A DNA stretch of 64,000 nt, from the NCBI GenBank assembly GCA_963575745.1, contig CAUYUJ010021170.1, forward strand, positions 974,801 to 1,038,800, given 5' to 3'. Shown piece by piece: positions 11,130 through 20,450 of the stretch. Within the stretch, counting starts at the first letter, position 1; each line of letters opens with the position of its first letter. The stretch comes from Prorocentrum cordatum (Eukaryota; Sar; Dinophyceae; Prorocentrales; Prorocentraceae). The notes beneath the pieces are model-generated. The model did not search any database. It was not told the origin of the DNA and worked only from the letters and a program-made list of their open reading frames with translations. A program made the translations under genes and the position numbers.

Positions 11130-11790
11130 TCTGGGAGGCCCGGATCTGACGAACGAGCAACACACATACACACACCCATACCCATAGGGTGGTCGAAGGG
11201 AGAAGGACTGGCTGTGGGTATGGGTGCGGCTTGTCGGACCCCCGCGGGGAGGCCCCCGTGCGAGCGAGGGCCGCACCCACGGCCACATGCGTTCCCCCGG
11301 TGGATACCGGTGTGTGCTCGTCGTTCGTCCCCCGCCCCCTCCCCCCCCCCCCCACGCCCTTTTGCTGTCGCCCTCGTCTGTCGTCCGTCGTTCGTCTCTC
11401 GTGGCGTGCCGCTGGGGTCTGGCGATGCGGGTAAGACATGGTGTGCTTTCCGTTCGTCGCGCTCTTCGGAGAAGGCAGCCTGTTGGCGCCGAGCCTTGCG
11501 AGCGCTGAGCCCAAACGGTCCCCGCTGGCGCCCTCGCCGGACGCCCCTGCCCTCTCGGAGACGGGGTCTCGCCCAGCCATCCCAGGGAACCACGCGGCGG
11601 GACCGTGTCGTGACGACCTGCCCGCTGGTCTTTCATGGCGACAAAGACATCGGAATGATGACGCATGCTCGTGGACTGGGCAGAGTCATCTCGCGCGCGC
11701 TAGCCATGTACAAAAACCTTCCTGCGCACTGGTTCCCGACCGCACACTGGTTCCAAGATTGGTGGCGCGCGCAAGGGGTTGGAGGCAGCG
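11130..11790. other. No gene recognised
   Basis: GC-rich sequence with a C-run near 11340 and overlapping unsupported frames. Confidence 0.3.
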
Positions 11791-11795
11791 AAGAG

Positions 11796-11891
11796 GGCTT
11801 CCTAGAAGGAGGCTGCTTCTTAAAGGCGCCAGCCTTACATCTACAGGTAAGGCCCGCGCCTTTGAGAAGCAATGGTGCTTCTAAGAAGCCT
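11796..11891. other. Strong imperfect hairpin (about 43-bp stem, 8-nt loop)
   Basis: The arm 11796-11838 pairs with 11847-11891 around the loop ATCTACAG. The inner 24 bp match at about 21 positions (GCTTCT-AAAGGCGC--GCCTTAC) and the outer part pairs through GGCTTC-TAGAAG. It could be a foldback element or a small-RNA precursor. The sequence alone does not decide. Confidence 0.6.
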
Positions 11892-11899
11892 TCCCCCCT

Positions 11900-12470
11900 C
11901 CCCCCCGCCCCCCCTGCGTGTGGCTGGCTTCCGAGGCCGTGCAAATTCACGAGCGGCGAACTCATCCGTATCCGCGCCCTTGCAATTTGGATTCCGAAGC
12001 GCGATCCCGCGGATACGCGATCACACGGACACGTTCCACGCGGGGCGTCCACGAACACAAACGCCCCGCATCCACCCAAGACGGGACGCTCAGCCTTGAC
12101 CGATCGGGTCGCTTTAGCAGCACAGAAGGTTCGGTGTCGGTTTCGGCCGAGGGCGATACATGGGGGGGAAGAAAGATGCACTTGTCGGGCCCTGAACGCT
12201 CCTTTTTTGGGGCCCTGAAGGCATTGAGGGGCCCTGAAGGATCCCTTTTCTGCAGCCCGCGCTGCCCCTCCATTAGTCGCACCCCCTAGTACGCGACGCG
12301 CAATCCCCCTGGGCTCCATCCTGGCCGGTGGTTCTTGCCCGCTCGACTTATGCCGCCCCCCACCTCCCAGAGTGCGGGAGTGGGAGCGGGGACCCGGAGG
12401 CCGAGATCGGGAAAGAGCACCTCTGGCACGGCTCTTGCCTATCATTCCTCTGCCTCCCTGCCCCCCTCCT
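11900..12470. other. No gene recognised
   Basis: GC-rich sequence. The word GGGCCCTGAA recurs near 12190, 12217 and 12233. Open frames on both strands lack recognisable domains. Confidence 0.3.
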
Positions 12471-12474
12471 GTGT

Positions 12475-12900
12475 GATTAGGTTCCCTCTCCCTGCATCCT
12501 TCCTTCGTTCCTTCCTCCCCCTCCCTCCACCCGCTTCTTCGTCAACGTTGCTTCCTCCTTCCTTCCTTCCAGTTTCCTCCGCCTCCTCCTCTTCCTCCTC
12601 CTACTACCTGCCTTCCTTCCTTCCTTCCTTCCTTCCTTCCTTCCTTCCTTCCTTCCTTCCTCGATTACATTATTCCTTCCTGCCTTCTTCCCCTGGCCAC
12701 TTTTACTTGTTCCACCTCCTCCTCCTCCTCCTCCTCCTCCTCCTCCTCCTCCTCCTCCTCCTCCCCTCCACCCTCCCCCTCCTCCCCCTCCTCCTCCTCC
12801 TCCTCCTCCTCCTCCTCCTCCTCCTCCTCCTCCTCCTCCTCCTCCTCCCCCTCCTCCTCCTCCACCCCCTCCTCCCCCTCGTCCACCCCCCCCCCTCTCC
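12475..12900. repeat. Pyrimidine tract with (CCTT)n and (CTC)n
   Basis: More than 400 bp of almost pure pyrimidine on the plus strand. It includes CCTT tetranucleotides at about 12611-12660 and CTC trinucleotides at about 12715-12890. Mirror-symmetric stretches could form triplex DNA. Confidence 0.9.
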
Positions 12901-14485
12901 TCCCCCGCGTGCCCGCCTGCGGCCTCCATGCCGCACCAAAACGCCGGCGGGCGGCCGCCGCGCTCGCCGGACACTTGAGGCGGCGCGGCTCGCGGGCAGC
13001 GGCCGCGTCTGGGCCAGAGCGGCTGGGCCGCGGTCGTTGGCGGCGTGGGCGTCTCTCCAACGCGCACGGGAGCGCGCGGGGGAGGGAGCAGGAGGGAAAG
13101 GAGGGGTGGGGGACGAGGAGTGGAAGAGGGGAAGGATGATACACATACTTGTATACATACACATAACCACACATATCTACATACACACGCCTGCATCTAC
13201 ACATACATACTGCGGCACATACATAAACAACGCCTGCTAGACCCCCTCTTCACGGGGCCATTGCTCCCAAGTCTTGAACCACCCGAGTCCCCGCTCTTCT
13301 TCCTTGTATGCTGCTGTGGGCGCCTGCCTTGGAGAACATCGTTCCAGGTTGTATCGCCCGCGCCGTATGTGGCGGGCTCGAACGGCACGGCTGACACAGA
13401 GAACCGAGCTGTCGGTGAAGTCAGCAAGGGCACAATGGTGACCACTCTTTCCAAAAACCTCGGGGCACAGGCGAGGAGGAGCCACGCAGCGGCCATGCCC
13501 AGGGTGAGACTCGCCCCACCTTCCCGGAAGACAGACACTGCACTGCCAAGACTCGCCCACTGATGGCTGGTGGGCCTCAAAATCAGAGACCTCATCCTCC
13601 ATGGCAGGCTGGGAAAGTCGCCATGTCAGATCTAGCTTCGGCCATCTGGGCAGAAGCATGGAGCCGAACGTGGCGCCAGAGTCACAAATGCAGATCGAGC
13701 GACCCACTTGCGAAACACATCAGCGTTCGCCTGCGGGTGGAGCATCGCTCGTGCCTTCGCAGCACGGTCGGCAATCCCCCCCCCCCTGTCATCGCCATCG
13801 CCATCGCCATCCATCGTCAGCCTCCCCTCGGCGGTGGACAAATCTCTCTTTAGTAAACCTCCCCTTCGGGAAAACGGCCTGGGTCCGAAACCGACGGGCC
13901 CGGACCCGCAAACATGACGACCGCGACGCCCTCTCGCGAACCGAACACGGCCAATTCCTCGATCGACGCGTCAGGGTAGGAGGTCTGTCCACCCCCGACC
14001 AGCGTCATCCATCGTCGGCCTGCCCCCCCCCGTCTCGGGAGCGGCCAAGAGGGGGGTGTCCAAGAGGGGGGGGATGCAAATCATGACTGGCGGCATGTGC
14101 GCGGCCCAGCGGGGGGGCTAGGGACGTAATGGAATAAGAAGAGGCGCCATGAAATCTGGGGAAAAACCATGGCCCCCGCCATGACATCCACCCCCCTTAG
14201 TCATCACCCCCCTCTTTTCCGCCCCCGACCGTCGGGAGCTCCTCCAGCTCCAGGCGCGCCGCGCCGATCTTCGGCAGGGCGGCGCGCCCGCGGGCGCCGG
14301 CCCGGGCCGCGGGCGGGGCCATGTGGCCGGCGCCCCCGCGCCCGCGGGCAGCCTGCGGCCCCAGGCGCGCGCTCGCGCGGCGGGCCCTGCAGGACGAGGC
14401 CAACGAAGACAGCAGCAGCAATGACAGCAGCCACGACAGCCAGCAACGATCACAGCTGGAGCAGGGACCGACCGTCCCAGCAGTC
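12900..14485. other. No gene recognised
   Basis: About 1.6 kb without a supportable gene. It contains a short ACATAC-rich patch near 13140-13220, a GCCATC repeat near 13793-13815 and several G or C runs. Frames on both strands were inspected and none matched a family I know. Confidence 0.3.
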
Positions 14486-14486
14486 C

Positions 14487-14659
14487 TATAGTCCTACCAC
14501 GAAATGTTCTAAGAACCCAAACAAGTCCTAAGAACAACAACAGTGTTCTTAGAACATAAACCCGATGTGTTAAACCAAGGCAATATCAACCAGAAATGTT
14601 CTCAGAACATTTCGTGGAAACCACAAAAGGTTCTTAGAACATTTGTTGGTAGAACTATA
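14487..14659. mobile_element. Candidate MITE with 30-bp TIRs and internal GTTCTNAGAAC repeats
   Basis: The left end (14487-14516) and right end (14630-14659) are inverted complements over 30 bp with about 27 matches. Both ends read TATAG outward. A second, internal right-end-like copy at 14598-14617 pairs 19 of 20 with 14497-14516. The palindrome GTTCTNAGAAC occurs several times. The block is AT-richer than its flanks and has no coding capacity. TA dinucleotides at the ends suggest a TA target. Only one copy is present in this window. Confidence 0.55.
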
Positions 14660-15277
14660 AGCGAGCCAAGACGCTTCGCCACTGCTTGAACAACGAACAC
14701 AACGATCGATACCTGCAACCGGCGCGCGCGCGCGCTGGCGGGCCTGGAAAGGCAAAACCAGAACTGGGACAAAGCCGGATGGGGGGGAAGAGGGAGGAGG
14801 GAGGATCGGAGGGATGAGGGATACGGCCGGAGCTAGGACAGAAGAACTTCCTTCGAGAGGACCGGAGAACATAACAACATCCTTCAAGAGCATGGGACCT
14901 TCCGCTGGCCAAACGGAGCATTCGAGGGTACCCTCTCCCAGGACGCACGAGAACGTCCCCCCCCCCCCCACACACACACACACGCACACACACACACGAA
15001 GAACATCTGGGCACCCTCCCCGAAGCGACCTTGATCTTATACCTCGTTCCGACCGTAGATGGCGGTTTCTGGGAAACCTGAACCCAGAAATATTGTCATC
15101 TCTTGGGGGCGCATGTTTTATTTCCGCCACCTTCCGCCGCCCTTCCACCGGCTTCCGCTGGCGGAGGCGGCCTCGTTCTACTTCCGCCGACCATCCGCCG
15201 CCTTCCGCCGAGGAAGAGATGACAGCTCCGTCGATCCTCAAAGGCAGGGCCCTTTTAGGAACGCCCCACCTGGATGG
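14660..15277. other. No gene recognised
   Basis: Contains a short C-run and (CA)n tract at about 14957-14997 and a CTTCCGCC-rich stretch near 15120-15210. No gene is supported. Confidence 0.3.
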
Positions 15278-15370
15278 AGGGAGGAGGAGGAGGAGGAGGA
15301 GGAGGAGGAGGACGTGGAGGAGGAAAAGGAGGAGGGGGAGGAGGAGGAGGAGGGGGAGGAGGAGGAGAAG
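15278..15370. repeat. (GGA)n array at the 5' edge of LINE-1
   Basis: Purine-only GGA trinucleotides with a few GTG or AAA breaks. The LINE endonuclease frame starts directly after it. Confidence 0.9.
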
Positions 15371-15378
15371 ATCTGTAC

Positions 15379-16267
15379 TTTGAACAGAAACATTTTCGGC
15401 CGCTGTACGCTACCCAGAGGCACTTGGTGGTTGGCTGTTGTGCCCCACTCTTTAGGAAGGTCATCCTGGTTGCCCATGCGTTGCACAACGGAGACGAATA
15501 CACCTCGCAACAGAGGGAACAGTGGTGGCGGGACCTCATTGGGATCTGCCGCAAATGGAAAGTCCAGCTGGCTTTCCTGGACGCGAATGCCAGGCTCGGC
15601 AGCATCGTGTCTGACGCAGTGGGAAGTGAAGGATTCAGGCAGGACGAGGACGAATCGGGCGGACTGTTCCACGACATGCTCTTGGAGACGGGTTTGGCCG
15701 CCGCCAACACGCTAGTCCCCTCCCTCAGCCAGGACTCATACACGTTCGTCTCGTCTAAGTCTGAAACACCACATCGAATAGACTACGTTGCGGTTGAGCA
15801 GAGTATGATTCCCGCATTGGACCAACACCAAGTCCGATATGATATAGATTCCTTCTGCACTGGCAAGGGTCATTATCCTGTCTTCATGCGCTTCGAGTCC
15901 CAGGGCTCCACCAAGGCAGCGCAAGGGCAGAGCGGCTACGACGTTTTGGGCACCCAGGACCCTGATAAGACAGCAGCTTTCAGGATGCACTTGGCCGCTT
16001 TTTCCCACGGTGCCCCACCAGGTCGACATGAATCAGCACTTGCACGACATTATTCAATACATGTACGTGGGTGCACAAACCTGCTACCCTAAACCCGCGC
16101 GTACCCCGATCAAGCCGCATGTATCGGAGGACCTTCTTGGAGTAATTACCTTCAGAAGGCAAATGCGACAGGCATGGCGTCTCTGGGGCAAGCATGACTC
16201 TGGTGGTGTCAGGAGGCTGGTTGCCGCGTCGCTTGAGGCGGGGGCCCTCATAACATCACCGATCTAG
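15379..16267 (+). pseudogene. LINE-1 endonuclease (EEP) C-terminal half and linker
   Basis: The frame 15379-16092 holds the later part of an exonuclease-endonuclease-phosphatase fold. It has LAFLDANARLG (the D-x-N strand), HRIDYVAVE and a GKGHYPVFMRF end where functional copies have an SDH motif; here Asp is not seen. A shift near 16010-16090 moves the reading to another frame ending at 16267, which carries the basic linker RRQMRQAWRLW. The N-terminal catalytic Glu region is absent. Confidence 0.75.
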
Positions 16268-16278
16268 AGCTGGACATC

Positions 16279-18095
16279 TTGGTTTCGGAGCTTTTTCAGG
16301 CTTTCGCCGATTGGGAAACTCAGAGGTTGAGGGCAAGCGAGCTAGCTGCGCACATGCTTGAGTTTCTGGTCAGGTCGAAGCCGGCCCTGAGAAGGGCCTT
16401 GAAGCACTCCCGCAACAAGCTGTTAGACGACCTCGCGCAGCAGTTCAGCAGCGCCAGGTCCTCAAACGAGAGTCGAGTGGAATGGGAGGTGCTATGCCAG
16501 CTGCAAAGGTTTGGGGGAAAGCGTTCCAGTTTCCAGGTCGAGGGGCTGAGAATCCGACGAGGTCCTCAGGGCGAGGTTCTGGCCACATCTGGAGATCTCT
16601 CGGGGGCCCTCACTGACTATTTTGCTGTTGTTGAGAACGGTCAGACACTCAGCTGGGAAGACCTGGTGGAAAGATACAACGCCCTCCCCGAACGTGGTAA
16701 CGTATACCCCAGGGAGTTGGACATGGCACCCCCTTTCGCAGGCTCAAGCACGACATCATGAAGGCAGCCAAGAGAAGAGGAGCTGGACCTGACGGGCTCA
16801 GCAACGATCTTTTCCAGGTCGCTCCACTAGAATGCACGCAGATCCTGTTGCCGTTGTTCGTGAAGGTAGACATGGCGTCCAGGGAGCCCCTGCCGTTCAA
16901 AGGAGGTTGGCAATGTGATCTACACAAATCTGGGTCACCCGAACCCCTGGAACACTACAGAGGCATCCTGCTAGGATGTCACACGGCGAAGTTGCACCAT
17001 GCCTTCCTCAGAAGCAAATTGCTAGATGCATCGATGCACATGCTGTCGGTGGTCCAGCAGGGGGCTCTCCCTCAGCGTGGCACTGACATTGCATCCTTGC
17101 ATCTTCGGTCGGCCATGATGGTAGCCAAGGCTAGGAAGTGCACATACCTGTCGTTGTACACTTATCTAAAGGCGGCATTCGATTCGGTCATCCGAGGGTT
17201 CGTGGCCAGAATGGCCCAGAACAGCGAGGACATTCAAAACGCGTTGGCGGACTTGGAGATACCAAGTTGTCTAGAGCCACTATGCCATGCCCTAGTCGCC
17301 AAGCCTGGCGCTCTGGACGGACTTGCGAATAAGCACCTCCTGGAAGCAGTGGTTGGCGTGATGGAGTGCAACTGGTTCCAAGTACGGGGGGGCGCCAGGG
17401 TTGTTTCCCCCCGCCCAGGTACGAGGCCAGGCATGCCACTAGCGGACCTCCTGTTCATCATTGCCTTCGACCCAATCATAATCGCGGTCAACAGTAGATT
17501 AGGAGCTCTGGGATATCTTCAAAAGACTAGGGATGTGGACCCGTCTCAGAGGATTTTCAGAGGTCGCGAGCACGAACATGTAAGGGAATATGTGTGGGAT
17601 CCTGCCTTCATGGATGACCTCGTCAACGGCATCGAGCTGTTAGGCGCTAGGCTCTGGAAGGAGGCGGCCATCTCCCTCGTCACGATTATGTGCGAAGAAA
17701 CCAAGTCTAGGGGGTTCACCATGAACTGGAAGGCGGGCAAGACGGAGCTCATGGCCTTCTTCAGCGGCACAGGCTCCAGGAAGGCCCGAGGGGGGTGTGC
17801 GGCCTTGGCCGCCACTGGTCTTCTCGCCCCTTCCTTAGGCGCCCCCCTGTGCCTCACTAGAACATACAAGCACTTGGGAAGTTATCAGGACCATCAAATT
17901 TCTCTGGGACCCGAGCTGGCGCACCGAAGCCACCGGCAGCGACGCCCCCTCGGGGCACTGAGGCGCACGGTTTTCCCCAGGAAGCAAGTCAATTTAAAAG
18001 CCAGGTGGATTTATGCTACTTCTTTGTGCACGTCGCACCTTCTGTTTCGTCAAACAGACGGCGACCCTGGCGCACAACTATTTGAGCCCGTTTAG
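16279..18095 (+). pseudogene. LINE-1 reverse transcriptase domain (motif A Asp replaced)
   Basis: The frame 16279-16761 carries the pre-RT region. After a shift near 16735 the frame 16758-18095 carries GAGPDGLSNDLF, LEHYRGI, QQGALPQRGTD, the motif-A equivalent YLKAAFDSV, motif B GTRPGMPLADLLF, and motif C FMDD. In active enzymes the first residue of D-x-K-x-A-F-D is the metal-binding Asp; here it is Tyr (codon TAT). With the frameshifts this marks an inactive copy. The thumb region and KHLGSYQD follow. Confidence 0.85.
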
Positions 18096-19779
18096 GCTGG
18101 CGGCTGGTCTCGGCTACGACTCTAGTTCAGGTAAGGCAGCTGCAGACCACAGAGTCTTTGTCACATGTGAGCTCATGCCCATTGAGCTGCTGTTGAGGCT
18201 CAGGCGGCTGCGATTTCTTCCCAGGCTTCTCAAATCGGCGCCTGCTTGTCTGCTGGCGATCCTCGGCGAGTTAGCATCAGTGCCCGAAACATGGTCCGCA
18301 TTGTGTTGCGATGACCTGATGTGGCTCAGCAGACATGTGAATCTAGCCAGAGAGTTCTTGCCTTCAGGGCCCCCTGCGCGGTGGTTGTGGCTCCTGAGAT
18401 CAAGCAGCAAAAAGCTTTGGAAGCGAATCTGCAAGCAAGCGGAATCGGCTGCGAGGGCCAAATGTTTGGACGATCGGCGTCGCGAAGAATTCAAGGACGG
18501 GTGGCGGAGGTGTTGCATCGCCAAGGGTCTTGCCCTCCCGTCGTTTCTGCGTCCGCCGTCGGCTCTTGCCCTGTATCCCTGCCTGGATTGTGGGGCGGTG
18601 TTGGCCACCAAGGGCGCATGGGCCTCCCATCGCTCGAAATGCCACCCCCCACCTAGACCCCGCCCCCAGCTACGTTTCAGGCACCGTGTGCATGGCATGC
18701 GGTCTCAACTTCCACACGCACCTCAGATTGCTCAAACACGTTCGGCATGGCTCATCGAAGTGCTTGGCGGACCTCATGGCCGTCATCCCCCCGCTGAGCC
18801 CCGAACAGGTGATGCTGGCTAAGGCGGAGGACGCGGAGCTAGCACGCACGCTCCGCGAGAAAGGCCACTATGCGGAGTCAGCGCAGCTGCCGCCTGTCCT
18901 CACGACAGGCCCTAGGCTGAGGGGGGCGGCTGCCTCCAAGGGCCTCCCCACTAGCATGCCGAGAATATCTTGCCAACCCGTGTGTATCCAGGAAGAGATG
19001 CCCACTCAGGCGGCGGCCCACCTGCCCGCGGCCCCTGGCACTAAGTACATTATGATCCTCCGTACAGCTCCCAGGAGTCAAGGCGACATCCAGGATAGAG
19101 CGGAGAAGTCCAGTGCCATGGCGGGCATGAATGTTTTTGTCTGTCCCTAAATATCCTCGAGCTTTTCCAGAATTCCATCGAGGGATTTCACAAGGAGCTG
19201 TTGTTCATTACTGATCTTATTCTAGCTGGGCGTGTTGTTGGTCTCTTGGCGGACTTTCTTCTTTCCTCGCGGGGCCCTGCCCCCCGCTGCAAAGCCAAGG
19301 GTGGAGAAAGCAGGCCTTTAAGGAGCTGCGATGAGCCATGGGGGGTTTCAGCCAGGTCGCCCTCGGAGTGGAGGCAGCTGGAGCTCGACAGTGCGTGCCT
19401 TCGGGCGGCACTGACGCTGGCGCTGTGTGCGGCGTCCTCGGGCCTGGCGACCTTGCTCATTTTAAACCCACCTGCTCCGCAAGCCAACTTGCCCTGTATT
19501 TGGAAGGTCCCCGAGGTCAGGTTCCTGTGCTCCCTGCAGGCAACGTCTCCGACAATCACGTCGAGCTGTGTGCCCATTGGGGACCGTCAGTGCCTGTGCA
19601 TGAATGCCGTGCCGATCCTGGCCCCTCCTGACAGCAGCCAGGTAGAGTTCTACGTAGCTGCTGTTATCACGCAGGCAGCCTCACAACGCTGTGCCCCCAC
19701 GCCTCCTGGGGATGCATGGCTAGAGGCGTCAGTTGCCCATCTATACGCCCCGCTCGATCTGTATTGCGAGTCGGGTTGA
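18013..19779 (+). pseudogene. LINE-1 C-terminal zinc-finger region and tail
   Basis: The frame 18013-18822 ends with a C2H2 finger, CLDCGAVLATKGAWASHRSKCH. A shift near 18650 opens a second finger, CMACGLNFHTHLRLLKHVRHG, in the frame ending at 19150. A third shift near 19130 continues through FQNSIEGFHKELLFITDLIL to the stop at 19777-19779. Multiple C2H2 fingers after the RT domain also occur in the older LINE at 40.2-41.8 kb, so the two probably belong to related clades. Confidence 0.65.
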
Positions 19780-19885
19780 TGCTGGCCATTGCTGCTCTCC
19801 TCGTCCCCCGCTATACTTGCCGCCTATCTCACCGCTGACGTATGCATGTGTGGACACCTCAGACGTTGGTCCTCAGGGCTGTGGG

Positions 19886-20076
19886 AAGAAGAAGAAGAGG
19901 AGGAGGAGGAGGAGGGAGGGGGAGGAGGAGGAGGAGGAGGAGAGGGAGGAGGAGGAGGAGGAGGAGGAGGGAGGAGGAGGAGGAGGAGGAGGAGGAGGAG
20001 GAGGAGGAGGAGGAGAGGAGGAGGAGGAGGAGGAGGAGGAGGAGGAGGAGGAGGAGGAGGGGAGGGGGGAGGGGGG
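19886..20076. repeat. (GGA)n array
   Basis: About 190 bp of GGA repeats at the 3' side of LINE-1 and directly before unit U copy 1. Confidence 0.95.
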
Positions 20077-20305
20077 AGGATCGGCGGGAGCGTCGGAGGG
20101 AGCGTCGCAGGGAATGCGCGGCACCCCGCCACCTGCGGCGACGAGTGCGAGGAGGGGGGGGGGGGGGGGGGGGGGGAGGGCGGGCGACAGGGCAGGCGCG
20201 GAGGCGGGCCCAGCTCTGCGAGGAGGCGGCTCTCTTCGGTCCAGGCGTCTGCCCTCGAGCTGCATCGCAGGCGCAGTGGTAGCATCAGACTATAATCGAG
20301 TTGCC
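20077..20305. repeat. Duplicated unit U, copy 1
   Basis: This segment recurs at 23391-23800. Shared words in order include GATCGG-GGGAG, AATGCGCGGCACCCCGCC, ACCTGCGG, CCCAGCTCTGCGAG, GAGCTGCATCGCAGGCGCAG and ACTATAATCGAGTTGCC. A G22 homopolymer at about 20155-20176 interrupts this copy. Copy 1 keeps an uninterrupted junction where copy 2 carries the MITE. Confidence 0.85.
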
Positions 20306-20344
20306 TCTGTCGGATTTGAAGGGGCCCCAGGAACGCCCAACCTG

Positions 20345-20432
20345 GAGGGGCAGCAGGAATGCGCGGCACCCCGCCACCTGCGGAGACGAGAGCGAGGAGG
20401 AGGAGGAGGAGGAGGAGGAGCCCAGCGTACCA
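20345..20432. repeat. Duplicated unit U, partial copy
   Basis: A third occurrence of AATGCGCGGCACCCCGCC and ACCTGCGG followed by GACGAGAGCGAGG and a short GGA run. Confidence 0.7.
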
Positions 20433-20450
20433 GGCGGGGTTCGTCAGCAA

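Larger units (their letters stand above)
15371..19779 (+). mobile_element. LINE-1: decayed non-LTR retrotransposon, 5'-truncated
   Basis: A 4.4-kb element with an endonuclease remnant, reverse transcriptase and C2H2-type fingers in the usual order, broken by at least five frame changes or stops. It lies between GGA arrays at 15278-15370 and 19886-20076. The upstream half of the endonuclease is missing, as expected from incomplete target-primed reverse transcription. No target duplication can be read because both flanks are GGA repeat. Confidence 0.85.

Noticed and set aside
13237-13707. 156-codon minus-strand frame
   Set aside because: It is not repetitive, but no domain or family was recognised and the region has comparable frames on the other strand.
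16741-16760. GGCTCAAG word as a spliced-leader relic
   Set aside because: It lies inside LINE-1 coding sequence (RRLKHDIM) and lacks the preceding TTTT; chance is sufficient.
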